Below are positions 41,845 to 52,465 of a stretch of 64,000 nt of DNA, one piece after another (within the stretch, counting starts at the first letter, position 1; each line of letters opens with the position of its first letter). A program made the translations under genes and the position numbers. The DNA comes from Pyropia yezoensis (taxonomy: Eukaryota; Rhodophyta; Bangiophyceae; Bangiales; Bangiaceae). The notes below the pieces were generated by a model. That model worked only from the letters and a program-made list of their open reading frames with translations. It did not search any database and was not told where the DNA came from. The stretch covers positions 35,564,894 to 35,628,893 of the forward strand of contig CM020618.1 of assembly GCA_009829735.1 (NCBI GenBank), given 5' to 3'.

Positions 41845-42259
41845 ATGGCTTCGGGAGCTCCTGATGGCGCTCGGCGCTCGAAGGGTAAATGGATCGCCCT
41901 GCCTTCGGGTTACACGCCACAAGGCGGAGGGAGCGGAACAAGCCGCCCTCCGGCTCCTGAAGTTACCCCCCTCAACTCGAACTGTCGACCGACCTTATGC
42001 GCCTATTAAGGCCGCTCGAACGGACGCCCCGAGGCCGCGGGCTACCGACATTTGTTACAACTGTAACGAGCCTGGGCACTTTGCCTCTCAGTGCCCAAAG
42101 CCCCGTCGTGAACGACGCCAAGCAAGAGTGATGGCACTCATTGACGACTCGGTCCGCAACAAAATCAACGCTATCGTCGAGAACGAAGTCCTCCCAGACT
42201 CGGACGAGGACGAGAGTGATGACGTTGGTGACGGCAAGGCTGACTCAAAAAACGAGTAA
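41845..42259 (+). pseudogene. Family B+ gag, internally deleted
   Basis: The ATG at 41845 gives MASGAPDGARRSKGKW, parallel to the B- gag start. Shortly after PAPEVTP the sequence jumps to the pre-knuckle part (RTVDRPYAPIKAAR) in another frame, which contains CYNCNEPGHFASQC and ends DSKNE-TAA. About 440 residues present in B-, including coiled coil and capsid, are missing, and the joint is out of frame. Confidence 0.85.
42247..42253 (+). promoter_or_regulatory. Programmed -1 frameshift site, family B+
   Basis: The gag codons TCA AAA AAC GAG TAA contain the canonical slippery heptamer A AAA AAC in phase. The -1 frame is open from here into the protease. The downstream hairpin seen in B- is present with one mismatched pair. 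Confidence 0.8.
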
Positions 42260-45200
42260 GTCGAGGACCGGCGGGCAGTGTCCCCGACGCACCCTTGCTC
42301 AAACGACCCGCAAGACGTAAGATCACCAAGATCCTAAGCAAAGCCCATCGGCACTACGAGATCGCAGCCTGTATCGGCTCTGAGCTAGCGAATACGCGAA
42401 GCTTAAGGCCCATACTTGACACCGGGGCAGGTGTCAACCTCATCCGACAGGATGTCTTGCCGCCACATTGGCGTGATCACGCGACAACTCTGCACAATGC
42501 CCCGCACATGGTTGATGCCAATGGGCAAACGATCAACGCGCCACAAAGCATCCACCTGTTCATCGACACCGGGGGGGTTCAAGGCTTTCAAAGTTTCTAC
42601 GTTATCCCAAACCTGTCGGTCAAATGCATCCTCGGCACCGAGTTTGTGGGCAAGCACGTGGAGGCAATATGGGCCCGACTCGAACGTATCGTTTGGCAAT
42701 CCTCGAACGATCGTTCGACGGCTCACTCTCCCATCTTGGGCATCCAGTACAACAATGTTATGGAACAACAATGGTCCGAAGGATCATCCAAGGTCCGCGC
42801 GTGTAAGCAAACACGAATCAACGGCAAGACCGAACAATGGATCATGGTCAGATGTGAAGTCCCCGTCTGCTAACGCTGCAGCCAAAGGCACGTCTTTGCA
42901 GACACAAGTCAATGGCAATTGCCCGAGGAGTTGCAACAGTCAACCCGAACGAACTACTCCTGGTGAAGGTGTGCAACTTTGGGCCAGACATGACCATCAT
43001 CCGCAAGGGCAGCATCGTTGCGTTCGCCGAACAACACCTCGGTCAAGTACTCACGGCTCGTTCGGAGAAAGACGACCCGGCGGCGCCGAAGGACGAGCAA
43101 ACAAAACCGTCACTCGACGACATCGACCTTCAAGATGCGCCAAAGTATTGCATGCGCAAATCAAGGCGCTGCTAGCCAAACACGGCAAGATGTGGGACGG
43201 GACTTTCGGAGTCATACACGCTACTGAGCATGACATCGTCACCCCACCAGGGTTCGCCCCCGTACGAGCTCAACCATACCGAACCGGTGCGTTCAAACGG
43301 GCGATCATCGTCGACCAGATCAACAAGATGTTGAAGCTCAAGGTTATCAAACCAAGCCACAGTGACTGGGCCAGTCCCGTCGTCATTGTCCCGAAGAAGA
43401 ACGGGAAGGCCCGGTTCTGCGTCGATTATCGACGATTGAACAGCGTCACCAAGAAGGATGCGTACCCACTTCCTCGTATGGAGGACTGCCTTGACTCCCT
43501 CGGAGACACCAAGGTCTTCACGTCTCTCGACTGCACTGCCGGGTATTGGCAAGTACCCCTGCGAAGGGAGGACCAAGAGAAGACGGCCTTCACGACGCAC
43601 TACGGCATCTTCGACTGGACAACAATGCCATTCGGCTTGACCAACGCGCCGGCAACTTTCCAACGAGCCCTGGATATTATCCTGTCCGGACTCAAGTGGC
43701 AAGTTTGCCTAGTCTACTTAGACGACGTTATCATATTTTCGGCAACCGCCAAACAACACATCCATGATGTAGACACCGTCCTCACCCGACTTAGGGAAGC
43801 GGGCGTTGCCCTCAATCTTGAGAAGTGCAAGTGGTTCTCCAACGAGGTGGAGTACCTCGGCCACAGCATAACGCCTGGAAAACTCCACGTTCTAAACAAG
43901 AACACGGAGGCGCTGCGTCACGCGACATTCCACAAGACCAAGACCCAACTCAAGAGTTTCCTCGGCATGTGCAACGTCTACTGACAATTTGTAGTCGACT
44001 TCACTATGCGAGCACGACCGCTCAACGCGTTGACGAAGAAGGAAGTCCCACCGGACTTGGCGCCACCCTCAGTTGAGGAGCAGGCCGCCTTCGAAGACCT
44101 CCGTGACGCCCTGGTGCACTCTCCTATCTTAGCCTTACCAAAGGCCGGACGCGAATTGACACTGGATGTCGATGCAAGTGCGTATCAACTTGGGTGCACG
44201 CTGCTCCAATCGGACGATGACGGCAACCTACAGCCCGTTGGTTATTGGAGCCGATCACTCAACACAGCGGAGCTCAACTACTCCACAACGGAGAGAGAGT
44301 GCCTAGGCATCGTCTGGGCCGTCCTCAAGTTGAGGCACTTCCTCGAAGGTCAACGCTTTGTAATCCGCTCGGACCGCCAGAGCCTTGGCTGGATATACAG
44401 CACTGCCGATTCAAGCGGGCGACTAGTGCGATGGCGTTTGCGCCTAGCGGAGTTTGACTTCGAATTGAAGTACAAGCCTGGTGCCAGCCACCACTTGCCC
44501 GATTTTCTGTCCAGAGCGGACAACAACGCGGTGACTGAACCCATCAACGATGACATTCCATGCCTAGCGGTTGCCCAGACGGCACACGGCGTTCGAGCCC
44601 ATCGGTACACGGGTAAGTCCGACCCGACACCCGTCGACTACTACGATGTCATAGACAAGCAGCAATCCGATGATTTCTGCAAGTCAATTATGGACAGCAT
44701 CGCCAAGGGAGGTCACAAGTCGTTCATCATTGACGACGACAACGCGCTGCGTCGCAAGACACCCTATGGAAACCAAATGGTCATACCCAAGTCGCAAGAA
44801 GAAACCATCTTGAAGCTCCAACATATGGCGACCACCGCCGCCCACCCGGGCATGAACAAGATGTACTTCACCATGAGAAGAAAGTTCTACTAGCCGCCCA
44901 TGATATCTGATATCCACAGCACTATCACCAACTGCACCACTTGTGCACAAAACCGGTTGGCGCTGCGAAAGCATACGACACCACTCACCCTGTTCCCAGC
45001 TTCGGAACCATTGACCGAGTTGTCAATTGACATCCTTGGCCCGTTGCCTGCGAGTAAGAACGGAAACCGCTTCATCTTGGTCATTACCGACCGGTTCGCC
45101 AAGCTCACCAAGTGCATAGCACTGAAGACCATCACTGCCATCTCGGTTGCATCCGCCGTTATTGAGCACTGGATCGCGTGCTACGGACCCCCGGACAAGA

Positions 45201-46706
45201 TCTTATCCGGTCAAGGCCCACAGTTCATTTCGAACTTCGTCATCGCTGTGATGAAGGTACTCGGTGTGGAGACGGTGCGCACTACCGCGTACCACCCGCA
45301 GACCAATGGTCAAGTGGAAAGGTACAATCGTACGATGACTACCCAACTGCGACACTACGTCACGGAGGACCCCAAGCGCTGGGACGAGCTTCTGCCCGTC
45401 CTCACTACGGCTTACAACAGCCAACCACATCGGTCCACAGGACTGGCACCATTCGAACTGGTCATACCACGTCACGTGCCGAACTTGTCAGTCCGCAACT
45501 TGCCTCCTGGCACACCCCTCACCCCGCGCGGCACGCTGAGTGACGGCTCCCCACTCGCAAAGAAGCGAGAGTTCATGGCCCGACTGAGACTGCAGATACC
45601 TGCCGTTGTCAAAGCGCTTACAAGGACACAACAACGTTACAAGCGTAACTTCGATGCCCACATTGGGGATCGCAACCGTAAGATCAAGATCGGTGACTGT
45701 CTACACGACAAACCACCAACGAGCTAATAAGCTGCAAAGCAAGGCCATTGGGCCGTTCATCGTCGTCGACGCCGACGAGTCAACGTTTGTGATCGACGTT
45801 GATGGAATTGAGAAGCGCATCAACAGCGACCACGCCACTGCGGCAACACGCCCGGACGACGCGGAAGAGTCCGCACCGCACCCACTGCTCGATGGGTTTG
45901 ACAAACCACGACCCAAGCCGACTGTCCACGACGAGTACGTCATCGACAAGCTCGTGTCTCATCGTAAGACTGGTGATTCCTACGAATTCAAGGTGCGATG
46001 GTATGACTATACCCCCAAGGATGACACGTGAGAACAGGTTGAAAACCTGCCACGTAACTTAGTCATTCGACATTTGAGGTCCAAGAAGGTAGAAATACCT
46101 GGATACACGTGGCGAAAACCACGCAAGCCGACCACCAAGGTTGCCTTGGCTACTGGACTTGCCGCGCTCACTTGCGCTAGCGCCACTATTTGGCAGCCCA
46201 ACATCCTCGCGGTCTACGTCGACCCATGGGGGGTGGTACAGGCTAATGTCCAATGGGACAACGCAGACCGCTCTGTTCATGAGAACATTCCTGTGTACTA
46301 CATGAAGTCAACATTGCCTTCGGCATGTCGGAACTTCACCTCCCCCACATGGGGACCACTAGAAGAACTCCCGGAACTCACAAGGCACTATGGCCGTTTG
46401 AGTTACCAACACGAGAAGCACGTCACTCCCCACGAGCAACCCCACTCACAGGGCATGTGCCTGAGGATACCCCCCACCCACACTCTCGAGCAGGTCGTCG
46501 CAGAGATACAAACCAGTCCAAAGGACACACTCCTGGTCACCCCACGTTGGGAACACGCCACATGGTTCGCAAAAGCCAAGGAGCTCTGTCTAGAGTATAA
46601 AATACTGATGCCGCTGCTCAAATCTAACGCAACGACAACGGAATGGGCAAAGACTGCTTTCCTGTTCCAGTGCAAACGCACAAGACTCAAGCACAAGCAA
46701 GACTGA
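42254..46706 (+). pseudogene. Family B+ Pol with C-terminal extension (multiply broken)
   Basis: Domains in order: retropepsin (LDTGAGVNLIR), RT (FCVDYRRLN, PFGLTNAPATFQRA, YLDD near 43720), RNase H (LTLDVDASAYQLGC) and integrase (AHPGMNKMYF zinc region, CTTCAQNR, SIDILGPL, LSGQGPQF, GQVERYNR). A chromodomain (FKVRWYDYTPKDDT) and a ~190-residue extension with a hydrophobic stretch and TPRWEHATWF follow. Breaks are frameshifts near 42870, 43150 and 45700, and stops at 43982-43984, 44891-44893 and 46029-46031. The second integrase Asp (D in LSDQGPQF of B-) is Gly here, so this copy could not integrate even if translated. Confidence 0.88.
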
Positions 46707-47893
46707 CGGGCTAGCCACGTAACACCTGTCTCAACGCACCGCCATCAAGGTCGTTTGACCATCATGGTCCACAAAGCACGCATACACTGGCGACGTGATG
46801 CGAGTATCGTCTTGGTCTACCGACCATCGACCATGTTGGTCTACCGTAGGCTACGATTGTGACCCACTACCGGCCGAGCGGCCTCCACGCACTCATCGGA
46901 GCTCCGGCCACACCACCGGCCGCCACCGGAACAACCTTGCCCGCCACACCCGCGAGGGCCGTGGGCAATCACTCACACCGACTTTGCCATATGCTCTCTG
47001 TGCCGCCTTGGCCGCCCGTCAACGCGCAAAGAAGTCTACGACTGATACAATGCCAACAGGCGAAGCGTGGGGACGTGGCCGACTGGCCGGCAACCTCGCA
47101 GCCACCTTGGCCGCCCTTGCCCCTTGGTCGCCCTCGCCGCTTGGCCGCCTACCTTGGCCGCCCTTGGCGATTGGCCGTCCTTGACCCCCGCCGCACGTAA
47201 ACCACTTGGTCACCCTTGCCGCCTTGGCCTCCCGTCACCTCGTAACCTATGGCTGGATCATGCCAACAGGCGATGTGTAGGAATGTGGCCAACTGGCCGT
47301 CAACCTCGAACCTCCCCGGCCGTAGCACAACGGCGCTACCCGCACTCAAGCAACAGCTCAAGGTGCCGACTGGCAAACGTGTCGGACCATGGCCGACTGG
47401 TCAGCGACCACACGCCCGTGCACCCGCGCGTCGAGCCAACGCACGGGAGGGCCAACCGGCCGTGACCCCAGCACCACGCGGTACTCCGCCGAGTCAACAC
47501 GGGCCGACCACACGGCCTGCACGTAAACAACGGCCCAACACGCCGACAGGTGAACACGAGATCGGTGGCCAACTGGCCAGCGACCACACCCGCCCGTCAG
47601 GCTATCACCGGGAGGCCAACTGGCCGCGGCTCAACAACCTTGTCCTTGACCACGTAGTGCACTGCACTATGTTACGTGGCACGCCGCTCCGCGACCGGCG
47701 CGAGGCAAGCAGTGGGCCACACCACGGCCACACTGAACCGAAGCTTCTGGAAGCACCAACCGGTGCTGGCGCGACCCCGGCACGCTTGCTGGAGGCCACG
47801 CCCGGAGCATCCCGCCCACACAGGGCACAACCGGCAGCAAGCTTGCACCCGACCGGATCTCGCCGGGACGGCTCGAAGCTTGCAACGGGGGTA
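46707..47893. other. B+ region between pol and 3' LTR, no aORF
   Basis: In family A, N1 and B- this interval holds an antisense ORF. Here no frame resembles one. The segment contains the repeat array annotated at 47070-47640 and otherwise nothing recognised. Confidence 0.6.
47070..47640. repeat. Dispersed array of GTGGCCAACTGGCC-type units
   Basis: At least six copies of a near-palindromic core GGCC(A/G)ACTGGCC, often followed by (A/G)(G/T)C(A/G)ACC, occur near 47077, 47286, 47391, 47452, 47566 and 47611. Cores near 47077 and 47286 continue into closely similar CAACCTCG. Confidence 0.6.
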
Positions 47894-48157
47894 TGTAGCA
47901 TATCCGCCCTTAGTACCAAATTCCGGTATTGTCTAGCTAGTAGCCCCCCTGACTGGTGGTCCCAACCTTGTCGGTATGGGCCACTTGTGGCTCGCCCTTT
48001 GGGGACTACTTTTGTTTTGTATTGTTTATCTGTCCATGCCTTGGAGGGATCGTTTATGTTGATTGCCATGCTCGTAGGGATCGGCCGCCTGGCCTCCGCT
48101 CGGTCGCTCGACCAGCATGTTATTTAGCCCTTATCTGCGACGTGGGGGCTCGCCGCT
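47894..48157 (+). repeat. Family B+ 3' LTR, truncated (264 bp)
   Basis: Begins TGTAGCATATCC and follows the 5' LTR closely to CTCGCCGC near 48157, then diverges abruptly into unrelated DNA, missing about the last 140 bp. Confidence 0.85.
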
Positions 48158-50254
48158 CTACACGCCGGTTTTTTTTCGTCCTTTTCTTTGAGGCTTGTCA
48201 AATGCCCGTAGACGTCGCTTTCCACGATTTTGACGGTTATGACAAGACGTGCAGCGACGGTGCGTACCTGAAGGACGTTGAAAAAAAGTGTTGTACTGCC
48301 GTCTTAGAAGACCATCCACAACACTTCTCAAGCATCGTACAAGCATTGGGCGTGGCAGCATGTCGGTCGCAGGCCGCGTTTAGGCCTGTTCGGCCTGAAC
48401 TAAGAGGAAGTCCCGCTGGAAAAGGAGGCCCAACTGGCGTCTGACCTGGTACTGTTGGGATTGAAGGGCACACTTTGTAGTCTAGTGAGACATGCGAAAC
48501 GCCTCGTTGGCAGACCCAAACCCTCCGTAATGAAGTCGGGATGGATTGACACAGGCAACTGACTGAGTCATTACAAATAATCAACAGACACTCCACAAGT
48601 GAGTGTTCGGCTTCTTGCTCCCTCTGCAATCGCCGCATCGCTACGAAGTGCTGGGCTCATGGGCATCACGCTGGGCAGGTGTTGGTGTCCCCCGCGAGAA
48701 ACCGGACAAACTGCCTGCGCCTCCGCCCTGACGACGCATCGTCCCCCGGCCATGCTCCATCTCCCTCACCCCCCAGTTCCCTTCCCTCCCCCCCCTTGCC
48801 TCTGCGACCTACGATGTGGCCGGGGTGTCCCACGCGGTTGGTTGGCGACGGTGACCGGCGACGATGGCCGGCGGGGGGAGCTGACGGGGTTGGCCTGCGG
48901 CGATGGCCAGCCGCTGATGCCTTGGGCGGTGGCCTGCCGCTGGCATTTCCAGGCACTTAATCGGTACTGCTTCTCCACTCATTAGCGATGCGTTAGCTTA
49001 ACAAGACGCACGTGTCGCACTTACTCCTGCTTTACGTCGGCTGCGCAACCAAATTCGATTTAGTTTTACCCGTCGTTTCAGCCCGGAGGGCCTGCTTGAC
49101 AAGCGCCGTACACACAAGCCGTTTGGGCCCATAAACAGGCTTGTCATGAATCCCGCGTCTGGGACCACTGCGCTGGCCGCACAGGTGCCAGCTGGCCGTA
49201 CTGGTGCCACCCACCAAGGGGTTCTTCGCCGGCTGGCCGCACTGATGCCAAACACCAAGGGGTTTTTCAGCACAGGAGTGAGCCATGGAGAAGCCTATGG
49301 TCCGTTGCACAAAAAAGATCCATCGAGGTTTTTTCGGCTCGGGCTCGGGCAGCACCTCGGCCGTGACGGGGTCCACGGCCGCCATGCTGACAGCAGTATC
49401 ACAGAGGTCCTTGCGAACTCATGAGGGCCTTGGGTCTCCTGGTAGTGTACCGCTCTGAGGACACCCTGAGTGGACCGGTTGCTGACCACCTTGAAAACGG
49501 GGCCATCCTTTTCGCATTGATTTGCACTGCTCGGGGGCTGGTTCTTGCCCATGTGCTAACAGAGGCTTGGAAGAGGGGTGGTCAGATCTGGGGAGAACCC
49601 AGCGGGTGCCTGGAGGCCATTTTTTGAGTTCTTTTTCCGTGAGCGAGTCCTCGTTTTTTGAGATGGCCGTTCGTGGGGTAAATGTTCCATGTCATGGGCT
49701 CGTCTGATTGGTCCACGAAGAAGCCGGGTCCTCACGTGTGAAATGCCATTTCTGGCTTTATGTACATATCGCCTGGTGCCCCTCATGAAGTGGTTTTCTC
49801 GTCCCCCTGCCTCTCCTGGTCCCCTCTCCTGGACCAGATACCTCGAGGAGACAATCCGCCCCTACTTCCCGCCACCCCCTCCACCCTCCGGCAGTACCTC
49901 ATGCGGGGACTTAGGCGAGTCCACTAACGGCGGACGGAGCGCTGCTCGGGGTGCTGCGCCCAGACTGAATGGGTTCTTCGCAGGCACCAACAGTGTCCGG
50001 CCCCATGGAACAAGATGACAGCAGCGTCCCGCGCCTGTGGGGTGTGAGGGGTGGGGGCGTGGATCGTGTGAGACGAGACGCAAGTGCACAACGCGCCTTG
50101 CTGCTTTTTGCCTCTTGGGCTGACCGCGCCTTTCGCGAGGCCCCCCAATATTCGGTCTCCACATAGCCGTGCGTCATTCCAGCACCACTTCGCTGCCGCT
50201 CCCGTTCAAGCAGAAGTACCGCGCCCTGCCGCCCATTTCCCTTATGCCAGTCGG
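48158..50254. other. Unannotated DNA between B+ and the assembly gap
   Basis: About 2.1 kb without a supported gene. A CACCAAGGGGTT(C/T)TT phrase occurs twice (near 49211 and 49253). Since B- should extend left of the gap, part of this could be its aORF start, 3' LTR or flank, but I find no family B LTR sequence here. Confidence 0.45.
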
Positions 50255-50754
50255 NNNNNNNNNNNNNNNNNNNNNNNNNNNNNNNNNNNNNNNNNNNNNN
50301 NNNNNNNNNNNNNNNNNNNNNNNNNNNNNNNNNNNNNNNNNNNNNNNNNNNNNNNNNNNNNNNNNNNNNNNNNNNNNNNNNNNNNNNNNNNNNNNNNNNN
50401 NNNNNNNNNNNNNNNNNNNNNNNNNNNNNNNNNNNNNNNNNNNNNNNNNNNNNNNNNNNNNNNNNNNNNNNNNNNNNNNNNNNNNNNNNNNNNNNNNNNN
50501 NNNNNNNNNNNNNNNNNNNNNNNNNNNNNNNNNNNNNNNNNNNNNNNNNNNNNNNNNNNNNNNNNNNNNNNNNNNNNNNNNNNNNNNNNNNNNNNNNNNN
50601 NNNNNNNNNNNNNNNNNNNNNNNNNNNNNNNNNNNNNNNNNNNNNNNNNNNNNNNNNNNNNNNNNNNNNNNNNNNNNNNNNNNNNNNNNNNNNNNNNNNN
50701 NNNNNNNNNNNNNNNNNNNNNNNNNNNNNNNNNNNNNNNNNNNNNNNNNNNNNN
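50255..50754. other. Assembly gap (500 N)
   Basis: Exactly 500 unknown bases, probably a scaffold gap of nominal size. It interrupts the start of aORF B, and the expected 3' LTR of B- may be collapsed here. Confidence 0.98.
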
Positions 50755-52424
50755 CGTCGTTGCCAACTTTCGGGACGCGTCAATCGACGGGCGGTTCTAC
50801 GAGGGCGAGTCCGTGTCGGACGTCCATGGTCATGCTGACTTTGGTCGTCAAGGGCCGGAACGGCAGGCGTACGAGGTGTTGTCGTTGTCCAACGAGTTGC
50901 TGCGGTACGGGGCGGCTGGTGGTCTTCACCCTTATCATTCGGCGTCTGTACGCTTGGGCGCTTGCCTTTCGTGTCGGGCAAGTTGAGACCTTTGTGGTCG
51001 CGGCCAACAACTTCGACCGTCTTCGCCGGCTGTGGCCTTCGGCCGTGTTCTTGGCACGTGACTTGGCCGAGCGGCTTGATGTGCCTATCGCGGAGGACCA
51101 TGGGCTAGAGGAGTATCTGGCCATGTTGGCTGACAAGGTTGCCCATGGGGTGCGTCCGGCGGGCGTCGAATTTGGTCCTGCGACCTGTTCGCTTCCTAAC
51201 CCGTTCCGGGATCCGACGACGTCGATTCGTCTTCGTAGGTCGTGGGACCTGGCGGCCTTTGAGCGTCGCGGCCTTTTGGCGCCGGCTTGGGCGTCCAGCC
51301 TGGGGCGCGCACGCCCGTTCTTCGACCTGAAGCGTTGGCTTCCATCACGCCCATCGTGGTGGGTTGAGTACGGACCGTACATGGAGACGCCGGCGGCATT
51401 GTCGTACGTCGCCAGTGGGCTTAAGGACGCAGATAACGCGGCTTGGGGCGTCGTGTACGACGAGTTTTTCTGCTTTGCCTTGGCGGCTTGGGTGCATTGG
51501 CTCGTCCATGACGGACTTTTTTGCTGGTTGCCGGACCAAGTGACCGAGTGGTTCGACGGGTTGGACGTGTCGCGGCTGGCCGATGGGCCCGGGGGTGAGG
51601 AGCGTCTTGCGACGTACCACCGTATGCGTGATGCACACGCCGTCTTCCCGTGGACAACCATTGTCGCCGACGTCCGCCGACGTGATGAGCGCACCAAGGC
51701 GGCTCGCCAGGTGTACGTCAAGTTGGACGCGACGGCCAAGTATGGCTTCGTTCTTCGTCAGCCGTGCGGCGCGTTTGATTGGAAGTATGACGCCTCGTGG
51801 GAGGGTGGTGACGAGTCGTCCGGACCGGGTCGTGGTCCCGGTCGTGGTCGTGAGACCGGTCGTCGGGTGCGGGACGCGTCTCGGTCGTTGTCGCCGGTGG
51901 CCGGTGCGGGGTCAAGTGACCGTGTTAACCCTGGTGTGGTTGCCCCTGTGTCCGGTGGGACCGGTGGCACGGAGCCGATCTGGCCGTCGGAGTGGGCCCG
52001 TGTGGGTGCTGTTGCCCTGTTGGGTACTGACCGGGTGGGTGCCTTGGATGGGCAAGTGGTGCCTCGTGGCGCAACGGCTGGGGCGTTGGCCATTGCTTGG
52101 TCTCGTCAGACCGTGGAGATTGATGACGTTCTTCGTCGGGTCAGTGGGATGACTGAGTCGGAGGCCGTTGAGGCTTTGGTGTTGACGGTCTCCCGTTTGG
52201 CGGATCCGTCTCGCATTCGCGATAGCTTGCTCAGTGAGCTGCGTCGTGCGCCCTCGGTGGAGGCTCGGGCTGCGATTCCTCGTCGTGTTGACGTTGGTGC
52301 CATTCTTGGCGTTCGTCGTCGACAGATGTCGGATGACGAGGAGGAGGGTGCGCCTCGTGCGTCGGCTCGGCGTGTGCGCTCGCGCAGTTCGTCTTTTGAC
52401 GAGGGCTCGCGACGTCGCCGTTGA
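50755..52424 (+). CDS. aORF B: antisense additional ORF of family B, partial at the gap
   Basis: Convergent with the minus-strand pol; the two stop codons are only 41 bp apart. The 5' part reads in one frame (RDASIDGRFYEGESVSDVHG) until about 50900. The rest, over 490 codons to the TGA at 52422-52424, is open in another, so one frameshift or a gap-edge sequence error is likely. Features in order: NNFDRLRRLWPSAVFLARDL, matching WETFRHLFPDL of aORF C; WLPSRPSWWVEYGPYMETP (WW motif); and WVHWLVHDGLFCWLPDQV. Then come RQVYVKLDATAKYGFVLRQP, a Gly/Arg-rich linker, a helical region, DDEEEG and an Arg/Ser-rich end. No known domain was found. The long open frame, with Arg/Ser tail, argues for selection at protein level. 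Confidence 0.65.
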
Positions 52425-52465
52425 GGGGGGGGTTGGGAGGTGAGGGTGTTGCCGTACGGCTTGTG

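Larger units (their letters stand above)
41220..48157 (+). mobile_element. Family B Ty3/gypsy chromovirus, plus-strand copy (B+), decayed
   Basis: The order is LTR (41220-41625), primer-binding site (41627-41644), internally deleted gag, pol with several breaks, and a C-terminal extension. A repeat-rich stretch without an aORF follows, then a 3'-truncated LTR (47894-48157). Compared with the inverted copy at 50755-59276, it lacks about 1.35 kb of gag and the antisense ORF region. No target duplication can be checked because the right LTR is cut. Confidence 0.85.

Noticed and set aside
50169-50754. Long frames drawn across the assembly gap
   Set aside because: Unknown bases cannot contain visible stops, so continuity through the gap is meaningless. 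Only sequence right of 50754 was used.
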